From Marinibacterium profundimaris (lineage in GTDB: Bacteria; Pseudomonadota; Alphaproteobacteria; Rhodobacterales; Rhodobacteraceae): DNA of 57,038 nucleotides. The stretch is taken from NCBI RefSeq assembly GCF_002210095.1, contig NZ_AQQR01000023.1, forward strand, positions 1-57,038, in the 5' to 3' direction. Under the pieces are notes generated by a model that did not search any database, had not been told where the DNA came from, and was given only the letters and a program-made list of their open reading frames with translations. Shown piece after piece: positions 8,887-17,028 of this stretch (position 1 is the first letter of the stretch; each line of letters opens with the position of its first letter). The translations under genes and the position numbers were made by a program.

Positions 8887-9949
8887 AACGCCCGCCGATC
8901 CGCCGGAACCGGAAGCTGCCTCCCGGGTGATCATCGTGGCGCCGTTCGGGGCCGACATGGCGGTGCTCAAACGGATCGTCGCCGCACACGACCTGCGGCC
9001 GGTGACTGCCCCGGGGGAATGCGGACCGCTCGAAGAGCGGCTCGCGGCGAGCTGGGACATCCTGGTGCTGACGGCCGAGGCCTGCCGGCCGCGGATCCTG
9101 TCCTGCGTGGCCGCACGGCTGCTCGATCTGCCGGTCTGGTCGGCGCCCCCCGTCGTGATGCTGTCCGAAACGGAAATCGCCGGGCGTAAGGCGGCCGGCC
9201 TGTTGCGCGAGGCGCGGCCCGATCTGCCGGTGGCGATCCTGATCCGTCCCTGCGACGAGGTGGAGATCGCCTCGGCCCTGTCGGTTGCGCGTCAATCGCG
9301 GGTCGGGCAGCTTCGGGTTCGCGATCTGCTCGAGGATCGTGAACGCGCGGTCGAGCATTCCGGCTTCCTGTATCACGAACTGAGCCACCGGGTGTCCAAC
9401 CTCTTTGCCATGATCAAGGCGTTGGCCGGGCAGACCCTGCGACACACGCCCGATCCCGGCACCTTCCTCGGCGCCTTCAACGACCGCATGGACGCGTTGG
9501 CAGGCATCTACGGCGCCATGCGCGCCGACGATTGGGAGACCACCGAGCTCGATGCCATAGTGCGCGGCGCGGTGCTGCCGCTGCTAGCCGATACGGAAGC
9601 GATCAATCGGTTCACAGCTGATGGTCCCCCGGTCCGTCTCGTCGCCGATGTAGTAACGTCACTGGGTCTGGCGTTGCACGAGCTGGGCAACAATTCCCGA
9701 AAGCATGGTGCCCTCTCCGTGGCGCAGGGCCGGGTGTCCGTCACCTGGTCGCGCAGCGCGGGCGGCGACGGGCTGGACATGAGATGGCAAGAGGCCGGCG
9801 GGCCGGAGGTGCATCCGCCCACCCGCGAGGGCTTCGGCACCACTGTCATCCGCAGCGCACTGAAGGGCGAAGGCGCCTCGGTCGATCTGGACTACCGGGC
9901 CGAGGGGGTGGTTTGTCGGTTCCGCATTCCGCGGCGCTTTCTGTCTTAA
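8879..9949 (+). CDS. HWE-family histidine kinase with degenerate receiver-like N-terminus
   Basis: The 356-residue cytoplasmic protein has an N-terminal alpha/beta domain (about 15-130) that resembles a receiver but lacks a clear phospho-acceptor Asp. The C-terminal kinase carries the HWE hallmarks: H-box ELSHRVSN (about residues 163-170), N-box LALHELGNNSRKHGALS (about 264-280), then a W-x-E motif in RWQEAGGPEV. HWE kinases commonly phosphorylate PhyR-type or single-domain regulators in the general stress response. ATGGCTGA overlaps the end of the KaiC-like gene, so the two are translationally coupled and probably work together. A response regulator gene converges on it 28 bp downstream. Signal input through KaiC is an inference. 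Confidence 0.82.
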   Translation: MAETPADPPEPEAASRVIIVAPFGADMAVLKRIVAAHDLRPVTAPGECGPLEERLAASWDILVLTAEACRPRILSCVAARLLDLPVWSAPPVVMLSETEIAGRKAAGLLREARPDLPVAILIRPCDEVEIASALSVARQSRVGQLRVRDLLEDRERAVEHSGFLYHELSHRVSNLFAMIKALAGQTLRHTPDPGTFLGAFNDRMDALAGIYGAMRADDWETTELDAIVRGAVLPLLADTEAINRFTADGPPVRLVADVVTSLGLALHELGNNSRKHGALSVAQGRVSVTWSRSAGGDGLDMRWQEAGGPEVHPPTREGFGTTVIRSALKGEGASVDLDYRAEGVVCRFRIPRRFLS

Positions 9950-9977
9950 GCCTTGGCAAAGGCTCCGACGCGGGCCA

Positions 9978-10550
9978 TCAGGTCAGCAGTTCCTTGCCGC
10001 GCACCTCGGCGACTGCCACCAGCAGGCGGGTCAGCCAGCTTTCGACATCTTCGCCCGAGGGCTGCCCCGTCTGTATCGCCTGCACCAATACCGCCTCGAC
10101 GAGCCGGTCAGCTGCTTCCGGTCCTTCCATCAGCATCATGGCGGTCAACCGCAGGCGCGGCAAAACGCGGACAACATCGTTTTCGGGGACATTAAGTTCA
10201 TCCAGCGCAGAGCGGGCAACGTGACGGACACGAGCAACCGACGCGGGCTTGTTCAGGCGCGAGGCGAAATGGAACCGTTCTGGAATCCGGATGTTGCTAT
10301 AGGCACTGTAGAACACGATCGGTGCGCCCCGCTCGTGCAGGCTGTCGGCGATGGGAAAGACGGCTTCTCCGCAAATGTTGATATCGAGAATTGCCATATC
10401 GGCCGTGGGCGCCAACTTCATCCCGGCTTCGACGCTGGTCGCCGGTCCGATGACCTCGGCGCCCAGGTCAGAGAATTGCCAGGCGAGTTCGGAGGCCTGT
10501 AGCCAGTCGTCTTCAACAATGAGTACTCGTACACCTTCAAGGCTGGCCAT
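9978..10550 (-). CDS. response regulator with sigma-region-2-like C-terminus
   Basis: Residues 5-120 form a receiver (VLIVEDDW, phospho-acceptor Asp56 in ILDINIC, Lys101-Pro). Residues 130-163 align without gaps to residues 11-44 of the window's own EcfG, with 13 of 34 identical by hand (pattern LPxLR...A...L...E..D.LV...LV.AI). PhyR, the anti-anti-sigma factor, carries a whole sigma-like domain in front of its receiver. Here a partial sigma-2-like segment follows the receiver, so this may be an unusual PhyR analogue that captures a NepR-like protein. Residues 164-190 are a short helical tail. The gene converges on the HWE kinase at 8879-9949, its probable partner. Sigma mimicry is inferred; the receiver is clear. 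Confidence 0.75.
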   Translation of the reverse strand: MASLEGVRVLIVEDDWLQASELAWQFSDLGAEVIGPATSVEAGMKLAPTADMAILDINICGEAVFPIADSLHERGAPIVFYSAYSNIRIPERFHFASRLNKPASVARVRHVARSALDELNVPENDVVRVLPRLRLTAMMLMEGPEAADRLVEAVLVQAIQTGQPSGEDVESWLTRLLVAVAEVRGKELLT

Positions 10551-10742
10551 GATCCCGTCCTATCGTATCTGCGAGGTCGGACCCGACGGACTTACCGCGG
10601 GCGGCTTACGCACCGGATGCAGATCCGGCAAATGACACTCCTTCGACGGGTAAACGCAGCACGACAAGGATTTGATCCATCCTGGATGCTAGTTTTATTT
10701 CGCACGGCATGCCCGGAACTGCCGGAACCTCCCCGGCCAATT

Positions 10743-10768
10743 GGAACAAAACGCCAGCGCTTCCTGTT
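10743..10768 (+). promoter_or_regulatory. EcfG-type promoter for the secreted repeat protein
   Basis: GGAAC at 10743-10747, 17 bases, TGTT at 10765-10768, 36 bp upstream of the start at 10805. The rest of 10551-10804 shows no gene I can support. Confidence 0.65.
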
Positions 10769-10804
10769 CAGCCCATCAATGTCGTTAGCAAAGGAGGAAT
10801 TCTC

Positions 10805-11293
10805 ATGGTGGCGCATTTATCTCGCTTCGCGGGTGCCACGGCGATCGTTGGCCTTATCGCGAGTGTGGGATCGGCCGACAATGGTGCGGCCACGCTTTCT
10901 GTCGGCACCAGCGAGGAATTCGGCGACTATGTCGTCGGACCCAATGGGAAGCCGGTCTATACATTCCTTACCAAGCGCGGCGCAAGCGACGGGCAGGATC
11001 CGCTCGATTCCTGCAACGCCGATTGCCGGGAGGAATGGCCGCCGCTGGACGCCCCGGGCGAGGTGCGCGCCAGCAAAGAGCTCGACGCATATCTGCTGGG
11101 GACGACCAAGGACGAGGACGGCGAACCGGTGGTGTCCTATGCCGGCCAGCCCCTATTCAGCTTCTACCGAGACGCTGCCGGGGACGAGCCGAGCGGACAA
11201 GGGATCTACAGCTTCGGCGGTTACTGGGCGCTTCTGAATCCCTCGGGCGTGCCGATCCGTTCGGACGCGATCCCGGCGCCGGATACCGAGTGA
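10805..11293 (+). CDS. secreted YxFxxD-repeat protein (COG4315 / lipoprotein_15 type)
   Basis: The 162-residue protein has an N-terminal signal-like helix (about 1-22, SRFAGATAIVGLIASVGSAD) and two copies of the secreted repeat typical of COG4315: GPNGKPVYTFLTKR with DPLDSCNADCREEWPPL (about 45-80), and YAGQPLFSFYRDAAGD (about 110-130). The two Cys in the first repeat may form a disulphide. The signal has no lipobox Cys, so the protein is probably periplasmic rather than lipidated. The start is set by AAAGGAGG about 7 bp upstream of ATG 10805; an open frame continues further upstream but passes through the promoter. The family's function is unknown; members are often stress-induced. Confidence 0.8.
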   Translation: MVAHLSRFAGATAIVGLIASVGSADNGAATLSVGTSEEFGDYVVGPNGKPVYTFLTKRGASDGQDPLDSCNADCREEWPPLDAPGEVRASKELDAYLLGTTKDEDGEPVVSYAGQPLFSFYRDAAGDEPSGQGIYSFGGYWALLNPSGVPIRSDAIPAPDTE

Positions 11294-11431
11294 TCACAGG
11301 CATTGCGCTTGGGTCCGGAAAAACGCCCCGACGCAACCTGACATGAACGCCATCAAACGGTTCCCCGGAATCTGGCCGCCGGCCTCTCTGTCGCTCAGGG
11401 GGGGCCAGCGTGGCCTTGGGCGTCGGGCGGA

Positions 11432-11998
11432 TCAGGTGGCCATGTCGGTCAGCCATCGTGGATAACTCATGTTCTGGCATTCAACGATTCCGAGCCGGTC
11501 ACGTAGCTGCGACAGTGCCGCCAGATCGTCACCTTCGATGGCCAAGCTCAGTGTCACAGCCCCGTCGCTGGTTCGCAGCTCGGTCATCTCGGCCATGCAA
11601 TGGCCGACGTCATATCGCTGTCGGGTCTTGCACACCCTGGCCTCGCGCGCCCCGCCCCGCTCGAAAGCCTTTCGGATCTCGACGGGGCCATACAATCTGG
11701 TGGCGTCCAGATCAGGCATGCCGGATGCCCCGACAAACGCTTCGGGAAAGGCCGCGCCCGACGCCGGCAATTCGATCAGCCCTACGGGATCCCAGCGCTC
11801 GAACCGGTCCTCACGCCCGACCAGCCGCTTGAAATCCAGCTCCTCACCGTCCCTCAGCTTGAAGATACGGTCGATGGACGGACCGAGAAAATAGACATCC
11901 TCGCGCCGATCTTGCCCCGACCGCGCCGCCTCGCGCTGCAGCGACCGACGTTTGTCGCCGAGGTCTTTTCCGAAGATGCGGTATTCAAGCCGTCCCAT
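11432..11998 (-). CDS. CYTH-like (triphosphate tunnel) protein candidate
   Basis: The 188-residue soluble protein opens with LEYRIFGKDL and has alternating charged motifs: RIFKLRDGEELDFKRLVG (about 44-61), ERWDP, VCKTRQRYDVG (about 121-131), then LRTSDGAVTLSLAIEGDD (about 142-159). Strands rich in E, K and R with a late E-x-E-like element are the CYTH/triphosphate tunnel style, but the N-terminal ExExK signature is not exact, so family membership is tentative. It ends a leftward set with two small genes at 12011-12277 and 12274-12564. A polyphosphate or nucleotide substrate would be a guess. It could equally be an uncharacterised conserved protein. Confidence 0.6.
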   Translation of the reverse strand: MGRLEYRIFGKDLGDKRRSLQREAARSGQDRREDVYFLGPSIDRIFKLRDGEELDFKRLVGREDRFERWDPVGLIELPASGAAFPEAFVGASGMPDLDATRLYGPVEIRKAFERGGAREARVCKTRQRYDVGHCMAEMTELRTSDGAVTLSLAIEGDDLAALSQLRDRLGIVECQNMSYPRWLTDMAT

Positions 11999-12010
11999 AC
12001 ACGCGGCCTC

Positions 12011-12277
12011 TTAGCTTTCCAACTGGCCCGATTCCTGTTCCACCAGGGCCGCAATGGCCCGGAACTCCTCGGCCTCGGTCATTAGCCCGCTGTCCAGCTC
12101 CGATAGCACGGCGCCCGGATCTTCCTGCCCGTCGCTGGGAACTTCATGGCTGACAAGCCAGTCCGTCACCGACTCCCGGGTCGCGCGGCCCGAGGCCGCC
12201 AGAAGCCTGGCCAGCAGACGCCGATGGGCGACGGCCCGTGCCTCCAGCATCTCCAGGCGCGATTGCATGTCGGTCAT
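12011..12277 (-). CDS. small hypothetical helical protein
   Basis: The 88-residue protein is acidic and almost entirely helical in appearance (RLEMLEARAVAHRRLLARLLA, then ESVTDWLVSHE), with no signal peptide or membrane segment. Its start overlaps the stop of the proline-rich gene upstream by 4 bp (ATGA), and the CYTH-like gene follows 12 bp downstream, so the three are probably co-transcribed. I do not recognise the family. The overlapping layout and GC-rich codon use support it as real. Confidence 0.6.
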   Translation of the reverse strand: MTDMQSRLEMLEARAVAHRRLLARLLAASGRATRESVTDWLVSHEVPSDGQEDPGAVLSELDSGLMTEAEEFRAIAALVEQESGQLES

Positions 12278-12564
12278 GAGGCTGCTCCAATGGGGCGTGG
12301 CTCGCTCAGGCGCAGGCGTCCGGGTGGTAACTCGGGCGGCAGATCCGGCGCCTCGTCGGGTTCCCGATCGGGAAGCTCCTCCAGACCGCCCGGATCGACA
12401 TCCGGCAGATCCGGCTCCGGCGCTTCCGTCGGTGGCGAAGGCGGGCTGTTGTCAGGCTCCGAGTCGGACGGGATCTCGGCAGGCGGATTGCCAGGGGGCA
12501 ATCCCCCCCACTGCGGCAGGGCTCCGAAACCCCGGTATTCGGGTAGGCTCGTAATCATAGTCAT
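12274..12564 (-). CDS. proline- and acid-rich hypothetical protein
   Basis: The 96-residue, low-complexity protein is dominated by Pro, Glu and Asp from about residue 25 onward (PPSPPTEAPEPDLPDVDPGG). It has no signal peptide or transmembrane segment. It is probably disordered, perhaps a linker or scaffold for the helical protein encoded immediately downstream with a 4-bp overlap. A GGAGG site precedes the ATG by about 6 bp. No EcfG-type box was found in front. Function unknown. Confidence 0.55.
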   Translation of the reverse strand: MTMITSLPEYRGFGALPQWGGLPPGNPPAEIPSDSEPDNSPPSPPTEAPEPDLPDVDPGGLEELPDREPDEAPDLPPELPPGRLRLSEPRPIGAAS

Positions 12565-12585
12565 TTTGTCGTTCCTCCGTTCCAG

Positions 12586-12834
12586 CTATTTCACGCCCGC
12601 CACGGCTGACCTGTCGTCGGTCCCGTGTCGCGGCGCCGTCGCACGGGGCGCGCCCGGCCTGGTAATCGGCCTGCGCGAGGTCCTCCATGTCATTCGGGTT
12701 GACCAGTAGCGCCTCGACCTGTGCTCGGCGGCATCGCCAAAGTGGAATAGGGTCAGCACACCGGGATCCTCCGGATCCTGCGCGGCGACGAATTCCTTGG
12801 CGAGGATGTTAAGCTCCTCGGCCAAGGAGATCAT
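12586..12834 (-). pseudogene. small hypothetical gene with a probable frameshift
   Basis: From ATG 12834 the frame reads MISLAEELNILAKEFVAAQD and DPGVLTLFHFGDAAE, like a normal soluble protein, then turns into an Arg/Thr/Pro-rich run typical of an out-of-frame read. In the alternative frame from about 12720 it continues sensibly (VEALLVNPNDMEDLAQADYQ). A one- or two-base indel near 12710-12725 would restore one protein. An upstream in-frame ATG at 12873 is also possible. I do not recognise the family. Sequencing error and true decay cannot be separated by eye. Confidence 0.45.
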
Positions 12835-12873
12835 GGTACATGCCCGCGCCCCGCCAAGCAAAAGCGCAATCAT

Positions 12874-13324
12874 GTGACGGTCAAACTAGCGGCGCATATC
12901 GCGGATCGGGATCCAGACTGGCTCCGCACGGGCCCTGATCAGATCGGACGCGATCTCGTCGAGCTCGTTGGTGATGCACGTAGGCCAGGACCTTCTCGCG
13001 GGACGGCCGCGCGATTTGGACCGGGCAGGTCAGCTGTCCTGGCCCGTTTTCCGCTCCAAGCTTTTCTTAGCACGCCGCCGCCCGGGATGCACCCAGGTCC
13101 AAATGCAATCGGATGAATCGAGAGCGTCCATCAACGCCACCACCAGCCTGCCCGGATAAGAACCGCTAGTCGGAATCTTGTTTGAAATGGCTATTAGCCT
13201 CGACATTTGGCATACCCTCCTCGATTTCTCCCTAAACAGACCTCGGCGCGGGATGTTCCGGCCGATTTCACCTGCCGTGGCGGGATTCCGTCTGCGGCTA
13301 TCTGAAGGCCAGGACCCAACGTGT
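12874..13324. other. gap with decayed small reading frames
   Basis: No complete gene is convincing in these 451 bp. On the minus strand short pieces look coding-like, such as TNELDEIASDLIRARAEP followed by WIPIRDMRR and a stop near 12890, and a Lys/Arg-rich tail ending near 13030, but they are in different frames without good starts. It reads as remnants of one or two small genes, consistent with other damaged genes in this part. Confidence 0.35.
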
Positions 13325-13648
13325 TCACCCCCGCAGGATGATCCAGGCGATGAAGAGGATGATCGCACCGACGGCCAGCCCGATGAGGAGCACACTGGCC
13401 CGCCCGGCGCCAGCGGAGCCCCTACCATTGGTATCGTGCGGCCGCGTGCGCGCCGTCTCGTGCCGGGACGCTTCGCGCACCTGGGCCGCCGTCGGCGGAT
13501 GGCCTGAGGCTTCGTCGTCGGTGCCGAGGGGCGCCGCAGCCGGATCGGGATGCGCCACCTTGTCGCCGGTGGCGCCGCTGTCGATCCGGTCTCTCAAGCG
13601 GCTCGCGGCCGCCGGGCCCGAGTGGCGAACTTCATCTGAACCTGTCAT
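13325..13648 (-). CDS. small C-terminally anchored membrane protein
   Basis: The 107-residue protein has a hydrophilic, probably disordered N-terminus (about 1-80, rich in Ala, Asp, Arg, Thr) and one C-terminal hydrophobic helix (ASVLLIGLAVGAIILFIAWI, about 84-103) ending in RG. This is the layout of a tail-anchored inner membrane protein. It lies 27 bp downstream of another tiny gene (13676-13873) in the same direction, and both may be driven by the EcfG-type box at 13942-13966. Family and function unknown. Confidence 0.6.
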   Translation of the reverse strand: MTGSDEVRHSGPAAASRLRDRIDSGATGDKVAHPDPAAAPLGTDDEASGHPPTAAQVREASRHETARTRPHDTNGRGSAGAGRASVLLIGLAVGAIILFIAWIILRG

Positions 13649-13675
13649 GCAATCGCTCCTTCCCGTCTGGCGGGG

Positions 13676-13897
<222 letters not shown>

Positions 13898-13941
13898 TCA
13901 TCGCCCGCCATGGCCGCTCGGCGGCCCAGTTCGGGAGAGCA

Positions 13942-13966
13942 AACAAACGTCTTGCGTCATGGTTCC
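13942..13966 (-). promoter_or_regulatory. EcfG-type promoter
   Basis: On the minus strand GGAAC (13966-13962), 16 bases, TGTT (13945-13942). It lies 69 bp upstream of the small gene at 13873, between that gene and the end of the otsB pseudogene. Confidence 0.65.
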
Positions 13967-13979
13967 GAACGGCGACGGT

Positions 13980-14673
13980 TCAGCGTGTTCGCCCGAGGCT
14001 TGCGTCGAGCCAATCGGCAAGATCCGCCGGCGCGCCAAGGCGATACATCGCCTCCGTCGGGCCGGGCCGATCTTGATCCCGAAGCCGCCCAGAGCCTGCA
14101 CGGCGCGAAACCCGTCCTCGTCGGTCGCATCGTCGCCGATCATGACGGGGACGCGGCCCGCAAAGGGAGGCTGCGCGAGAAAGCCGTGCAGAGCCGCACC
14201 CTTGTCCACGCCGGGCAGCGCGGCTTCGCTGACCATCTTCCTATGCATCACCCACAGCCCATGCGTCGCCGCCGCCGCCTCGACTGCCGCCATGCAGGCC
14301 GCCGCGTGCCACCGACCCGGGCTTGCGTTCGATCAACAGCCCGAACCCGCGCGCGAGCGCTTTGAATTCCCCGAACGCCCCGGACAGCCCACGACACTCT
14401 CTCACCGGTTCCATATCGGGCCGGCGCTCACCGGGCCGCAGCACTTCGAGCCCATGCGAGCCGGACAGCGCCAACGAAACCCCGCACGGCCGTCCTGCGA
14501 GATCATCCAGCGCGCCCCGAGAGCACGGCCACTGCCCCATCGGTGGAGCTGAAGAGGCGGGCGGCGAGGCCTGCCATTTATTCGGTGATCCGAACATTTT
14601 CGGGGTGCTCCTCGAGCGGCGCGAGAGTGCCATCGAAATCGAGGAAGACGGCGCTGCGTTGCCAGTCGGGCAT
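13980..14673 (-). pseudogene. otsB: trehalose-6-phosphate phosphatase, multiply frameshifted
   Basis: The HAD phosphatase opening VFLDFDGTLAPLEEHP starts at ATG 14673 and runs into TAA after about 31 codons. ALDDLAGR with LALSGSHGLEVLRPGE lies in a second frame. GLWVMHRKMVSEAALPGVDKG and PVMIGDDATDEDGFRAVQ lie in a third. The end (AMYRLGAPADLADWLDASL, stop at 13980) returns to the second frame class. At least three indels are therefore needed. The total, about 230 residues, matches OtsB, which dephosphorylates trehalose-6-phosphate to trehalose, a stress protectant. No otsA is present in the window. An EcfG-type promoter is still intact upstream. Confidence 0.85.
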
Positions 14674-14769
14674 CGTTGGCGCTGTCAGGGGATCTTTGCG
14701 GATCGTAGAAAGGTCCATGTCCACCTGCTCCCGGGTTGTACGGCGCGTGGTTGCATCAGTTAGGGATTC

Positions 14770-14794
14770 AACAACCGGCCCAGCTCGATGTTCC
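14770..14794 (-). promoter_or_regulatory. EcfG-type promoter ahead of the otsB remnant
   Basis: On the minus strand GGAAC (14794-14790), 16 bases, TGTT (14773-14770). It lies 97 bp upstream of the otsB start, in the 240-bp gap between otsB and the YihY gene. Confidence 0.65.
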
Positions 14795-14913
14795 CGGCAA
14801 AACGGGCAAACGCAGAGGATAGGAAGCCGGAATAAGGAACCCCGCCGGAACCGCGCAACGGCTCACGACAGGGCAACGTCGGCCCGACATGCCGGGCCGG
14901 GCCGCGACGCCGC

Positions 14914-15861
14914 TCAGGCGCTTTTGGTCGCGCCAAGCTTGTCGGCCTTGACCGCACCGCGCTGCCCCATGGGCTCGTCCGGTCCGACCGTGGTGTCCGC
15001 GGCGGTCTGCGCCTCGAGTTCGGCGTTCAGCTCTGCGCCCATGAGCACGATGAACGCCGAGAGCCACAGCCACATCAGCAGCACGATCACGCCGGCGAGC
15101 GTCCCGAAGGTCTCGTTGTAAGAGGCGAAATTCCCGACATAGAAGGCAAAGCCCGCCGAGGCCACCACCCAGATCACGCAGGCCACCAGCGCGCCGATAC
15201 TGATCCATCGCCACTCGGGTGAATCCCGGCAGGGCCCGAAATGGTAGAGCGCGGCAAGGCCCACGATCGCCAGCCCGGCCAGAAGACCCGCAAGAAGGAT
15301 CGTTGCCAGGGTCTGCACCACGATCCCCGCCGGCAGGATCGCCAGGATGACCGGCAGAACGACCGCCGCCCCCAGCCCGGCCAGCGCAAACACGAGGAAA
15401 AGCAGGGTGAAGGCGAAGGTGACCAACTTGAGCCGGATAAAGCCTCGCGTCTCCTGTTCGTCATACGCGACGTTCAGCCCTTCGATCACGCTGGCGACCC
15501 CTTTCGACGCCGAATAGAACGCCAGCAGCAGGCCGACGACCGCGGTCAACCCGAGCCCGCCGCCCTCGCTGCCCGCCACGGCGGAGGCCTGGTCGGTCAC
15601 GATGGTCACGACATCCTCGGGCAGCAGCCCGGACAGCCGGTCGACCTGTTCGACGACGGTGCCCGGCTCGACCAGAAGGCCGCTGATCGCAACCAGAGCA
15701 GTGATCGCCGGAAACAGGGCCAAAAGCCCGTAAAACGCGATCCCGGCGGCCACCAGGCTCACACGGTCGGCCGCGATCTCGTCCTTGACGCGAAAGGCGA
15801 CATCCTTCCATCCGGTGGCGGGGATCTGAAACGGGGTTTGGGCTGAGCGTCCGCGAGCCAT
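14914..15861 (-). CDS. YihY/BrkB-family inner membrane protein
   Basis: The 315-residue protein has about six transmembrane helices and the YihY family marks: FRVKDEIAADRVSLVAAGIAFYGLLALFP shape near the start, YSASKGVASVIEGLNVAYDE (about 117-136), and FGTLAGVIVLLMWLWLSAFIVLMGAELNAE shape near the end. A charged cytoplasmic tail follows. The family was once wrongly called ribonuclease BN; its role is unclear, perhaps envelope stress or transport. It follows the DUF3618 operon in the same direction with a hairpin between them. No EcfG box was found directly in front. Confidence 0.88.
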   Translation of the reverse strand: MARGRSAQTPFQIPATGWKDVAFRVKDEIAADRVSLVAAGIAFYGLLALFPAITALVAISGLLVEPGTVVEQVDRLSGLLPEDVVTIVTDQASAVAGSEGGGLGLTAVVGLLLAFYSASKGVASVIEGLNVAYDEQETRGFIRLKLVTFAFTLLFLVFALAGLGAAVVLPVILAILPAGIVVQTLATILLAGLLAGLAIVGLAALYHFGPCRDSPEWRWISIGALVACVIWVVASAGFAFYVGNFASYNETFGTLAGVIVLLMWLWLSAFIVLMGAELNAELEAQTAADTTVGPDEPMGQRGAVKADKLGATKSA

Positions 15862-15882
15862 GAAATCATCCTGTCCTGGGGT

Positions 15883-15912
15883 GGTGCGAAGGCCCGCATG
15901 GGCCCTCGCACC
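15883..15912. terminator. strong hairpin between the DUF3618 operon and yihY
   Basis: The 13-base arms GGTGCGAAGGCCC and GGGCCCTCGCACC pair with one mismatch around a 4-base loop, 6 bp past the stop of the DUF3618 gene. There is no T-run, so it may be an attenuating or processing hairpin rather than a full intrinsic terminator. Confidence 0.5.
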
Positions 15913-15918
15913 CGTGTT

Positions 15919-17028
15919 TCAGCTGTCAGAGGTTCCGAGCTCGCGCTTTTCGGCCTCGTGCCTGGCCGTATCGGCGACGCGGTCGGCGGCGGAGCGGACC
16001 TTGTCGGCCGCCGCTTCGGCTGCGGTCCGGTCGCCCGGTGCCATGTCATCGGCCTCCGACTTCGTCTCGCTTGCGATGTCCTTGACTTCGTCGCTCACCG
16101 CTTTCGTGACCTCGGCGGCCTTGCGCTTCTCTTCCTCGAAGATCCGCTCGGCCTCGTCGAAGAGATCGTCGCTCTGCTGACCCATCAGGTCGTCCTCGAC
16201 CTGGGTGCGCGGCAGTGCTCCGCCCAGGGCCGCACCGACCGCAAGTGCCAGTGCCCCCACGACCAGCGGTTGCTGGTCATAGAAGTCCTGCGCCGTCTCG
16301 ATCCCGCGCTCTGCGTTCGCCGAGGCGCGGCGGCGCATCTCAAGCGCCTTCTCGCGCGCCGCGATCACGCGGGCGCGGCCTTCTTCGGACAGATGTTCCG
16401 TGCCGTCGGCGATGCGCTGGCGAGCCGCCTCGAGCCGGTCGGATGCGGAAGACCGCGCGCTGTCGACCCGGTCGCGCACATGCGCGCCGGTCTCGGCCAG
16501 CCCGGATTTCGCGTCGGCCGCCGCCTTCGACACCCCGCCCGAGACGCGGCTGGTCGTATCGGCGATCCCGTCCGAGACATGACCGGCCTTCTCGGACACC
16601 CGTTCGCCCACCGAACGGTGGTCACGATCGTCGTCCTCCATCGCCCAGGCCGGTCCGCCAACCGGGCTGCCGTAAACCGGCCCTGCCGGAGGTGTATAAG
16701 CCTGCCCGCGTGCAAGCCGATAGCGGCGATATTCCTCCTCGGCGCGTGAATATCCCGACGGGCTCGGGTCGGGACGGTCCGACTTGCCCATCATCAGCCA
16801 GGCCAGGCCGATGCCGGTCAGGGCCAGCGGCACGGGGTTCGACTTGACCTGATCGGCAACGGCCCGGCCAACATCTCCACCGTGTTCGCGGAACTGAAGC
16901 CCGATTTCGCGAAAGATGCCATCCATCGAGAACCGCTCCTGCAGGTTCTCCACATCGGCGTTCAGGCGGGCGCGGCGGTCTTCGATCTCGCGCTCGATTT
17001 CGGCAGCGGATCTGGTGTCATTTGTCAT
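15919..17028 (-). CDS. DUF3618-domain membrane-associated protein
   Basis: The 369-residue protein starts with a DUF3618 domain (RSAAEIEREIEDRRARLNADVENL, about 6-30), then a membrane-proximal helix near 68-82 (VPLALTGIGLAWLMM). A long Ala/Asp/Lys/Arg-rich amphipathic region of LEA-like character (about 130-350) contains a second hydrophobic segment (VVGALALAVGAALGGALP, about 245-265). The pattern is conserved beside holin-like and YtxH-like proteins in alphaproteobacterial stress loci. It is the last gene of a leftward operon, overlapping the holin-like gene by 11 bp. A role in envelope or desiccation tolerance is an inference. Confidence 0.8.
   Translation of the reverse strand: MTNDTRSAAEIEREIEDRRARLNADVENLQERFSMDGIFREIGLQFREHGGDVGRAVADQVKSNPVPLALTGIGLAWLMMGKSDRPDPSPSGYSRAEEEYRRYRLARGQAYTPPAGPVYGSPVGGPAWAMEDDDRDHRSVGERVSEKAGHVSDGIADTTSRVSGGVSKAAADAKSGLAETGAHVRDRVDSARSSASDRLEAARQRIADGTEHLSEEGRARVIAAREKALEMRRRASANAERGIETAQDFYDQQPLVVGALALAVGAALGGALPRTQVEDDLMGQQSDDLFDEAERIFEEEKRKAAEVTKAVSDEVKDIASETKSEADDMAPGDRTAAEAAADKVRSAADRVADTARHEAEKRELGTSDS

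Noticed and set aside
6634-9060. 808-codon open frame on the minus strand
   Set aside because: Only its last part (from 7263) is CheB. The first 600 codons are antisense to the KaiC-like and HWE kinase genes.
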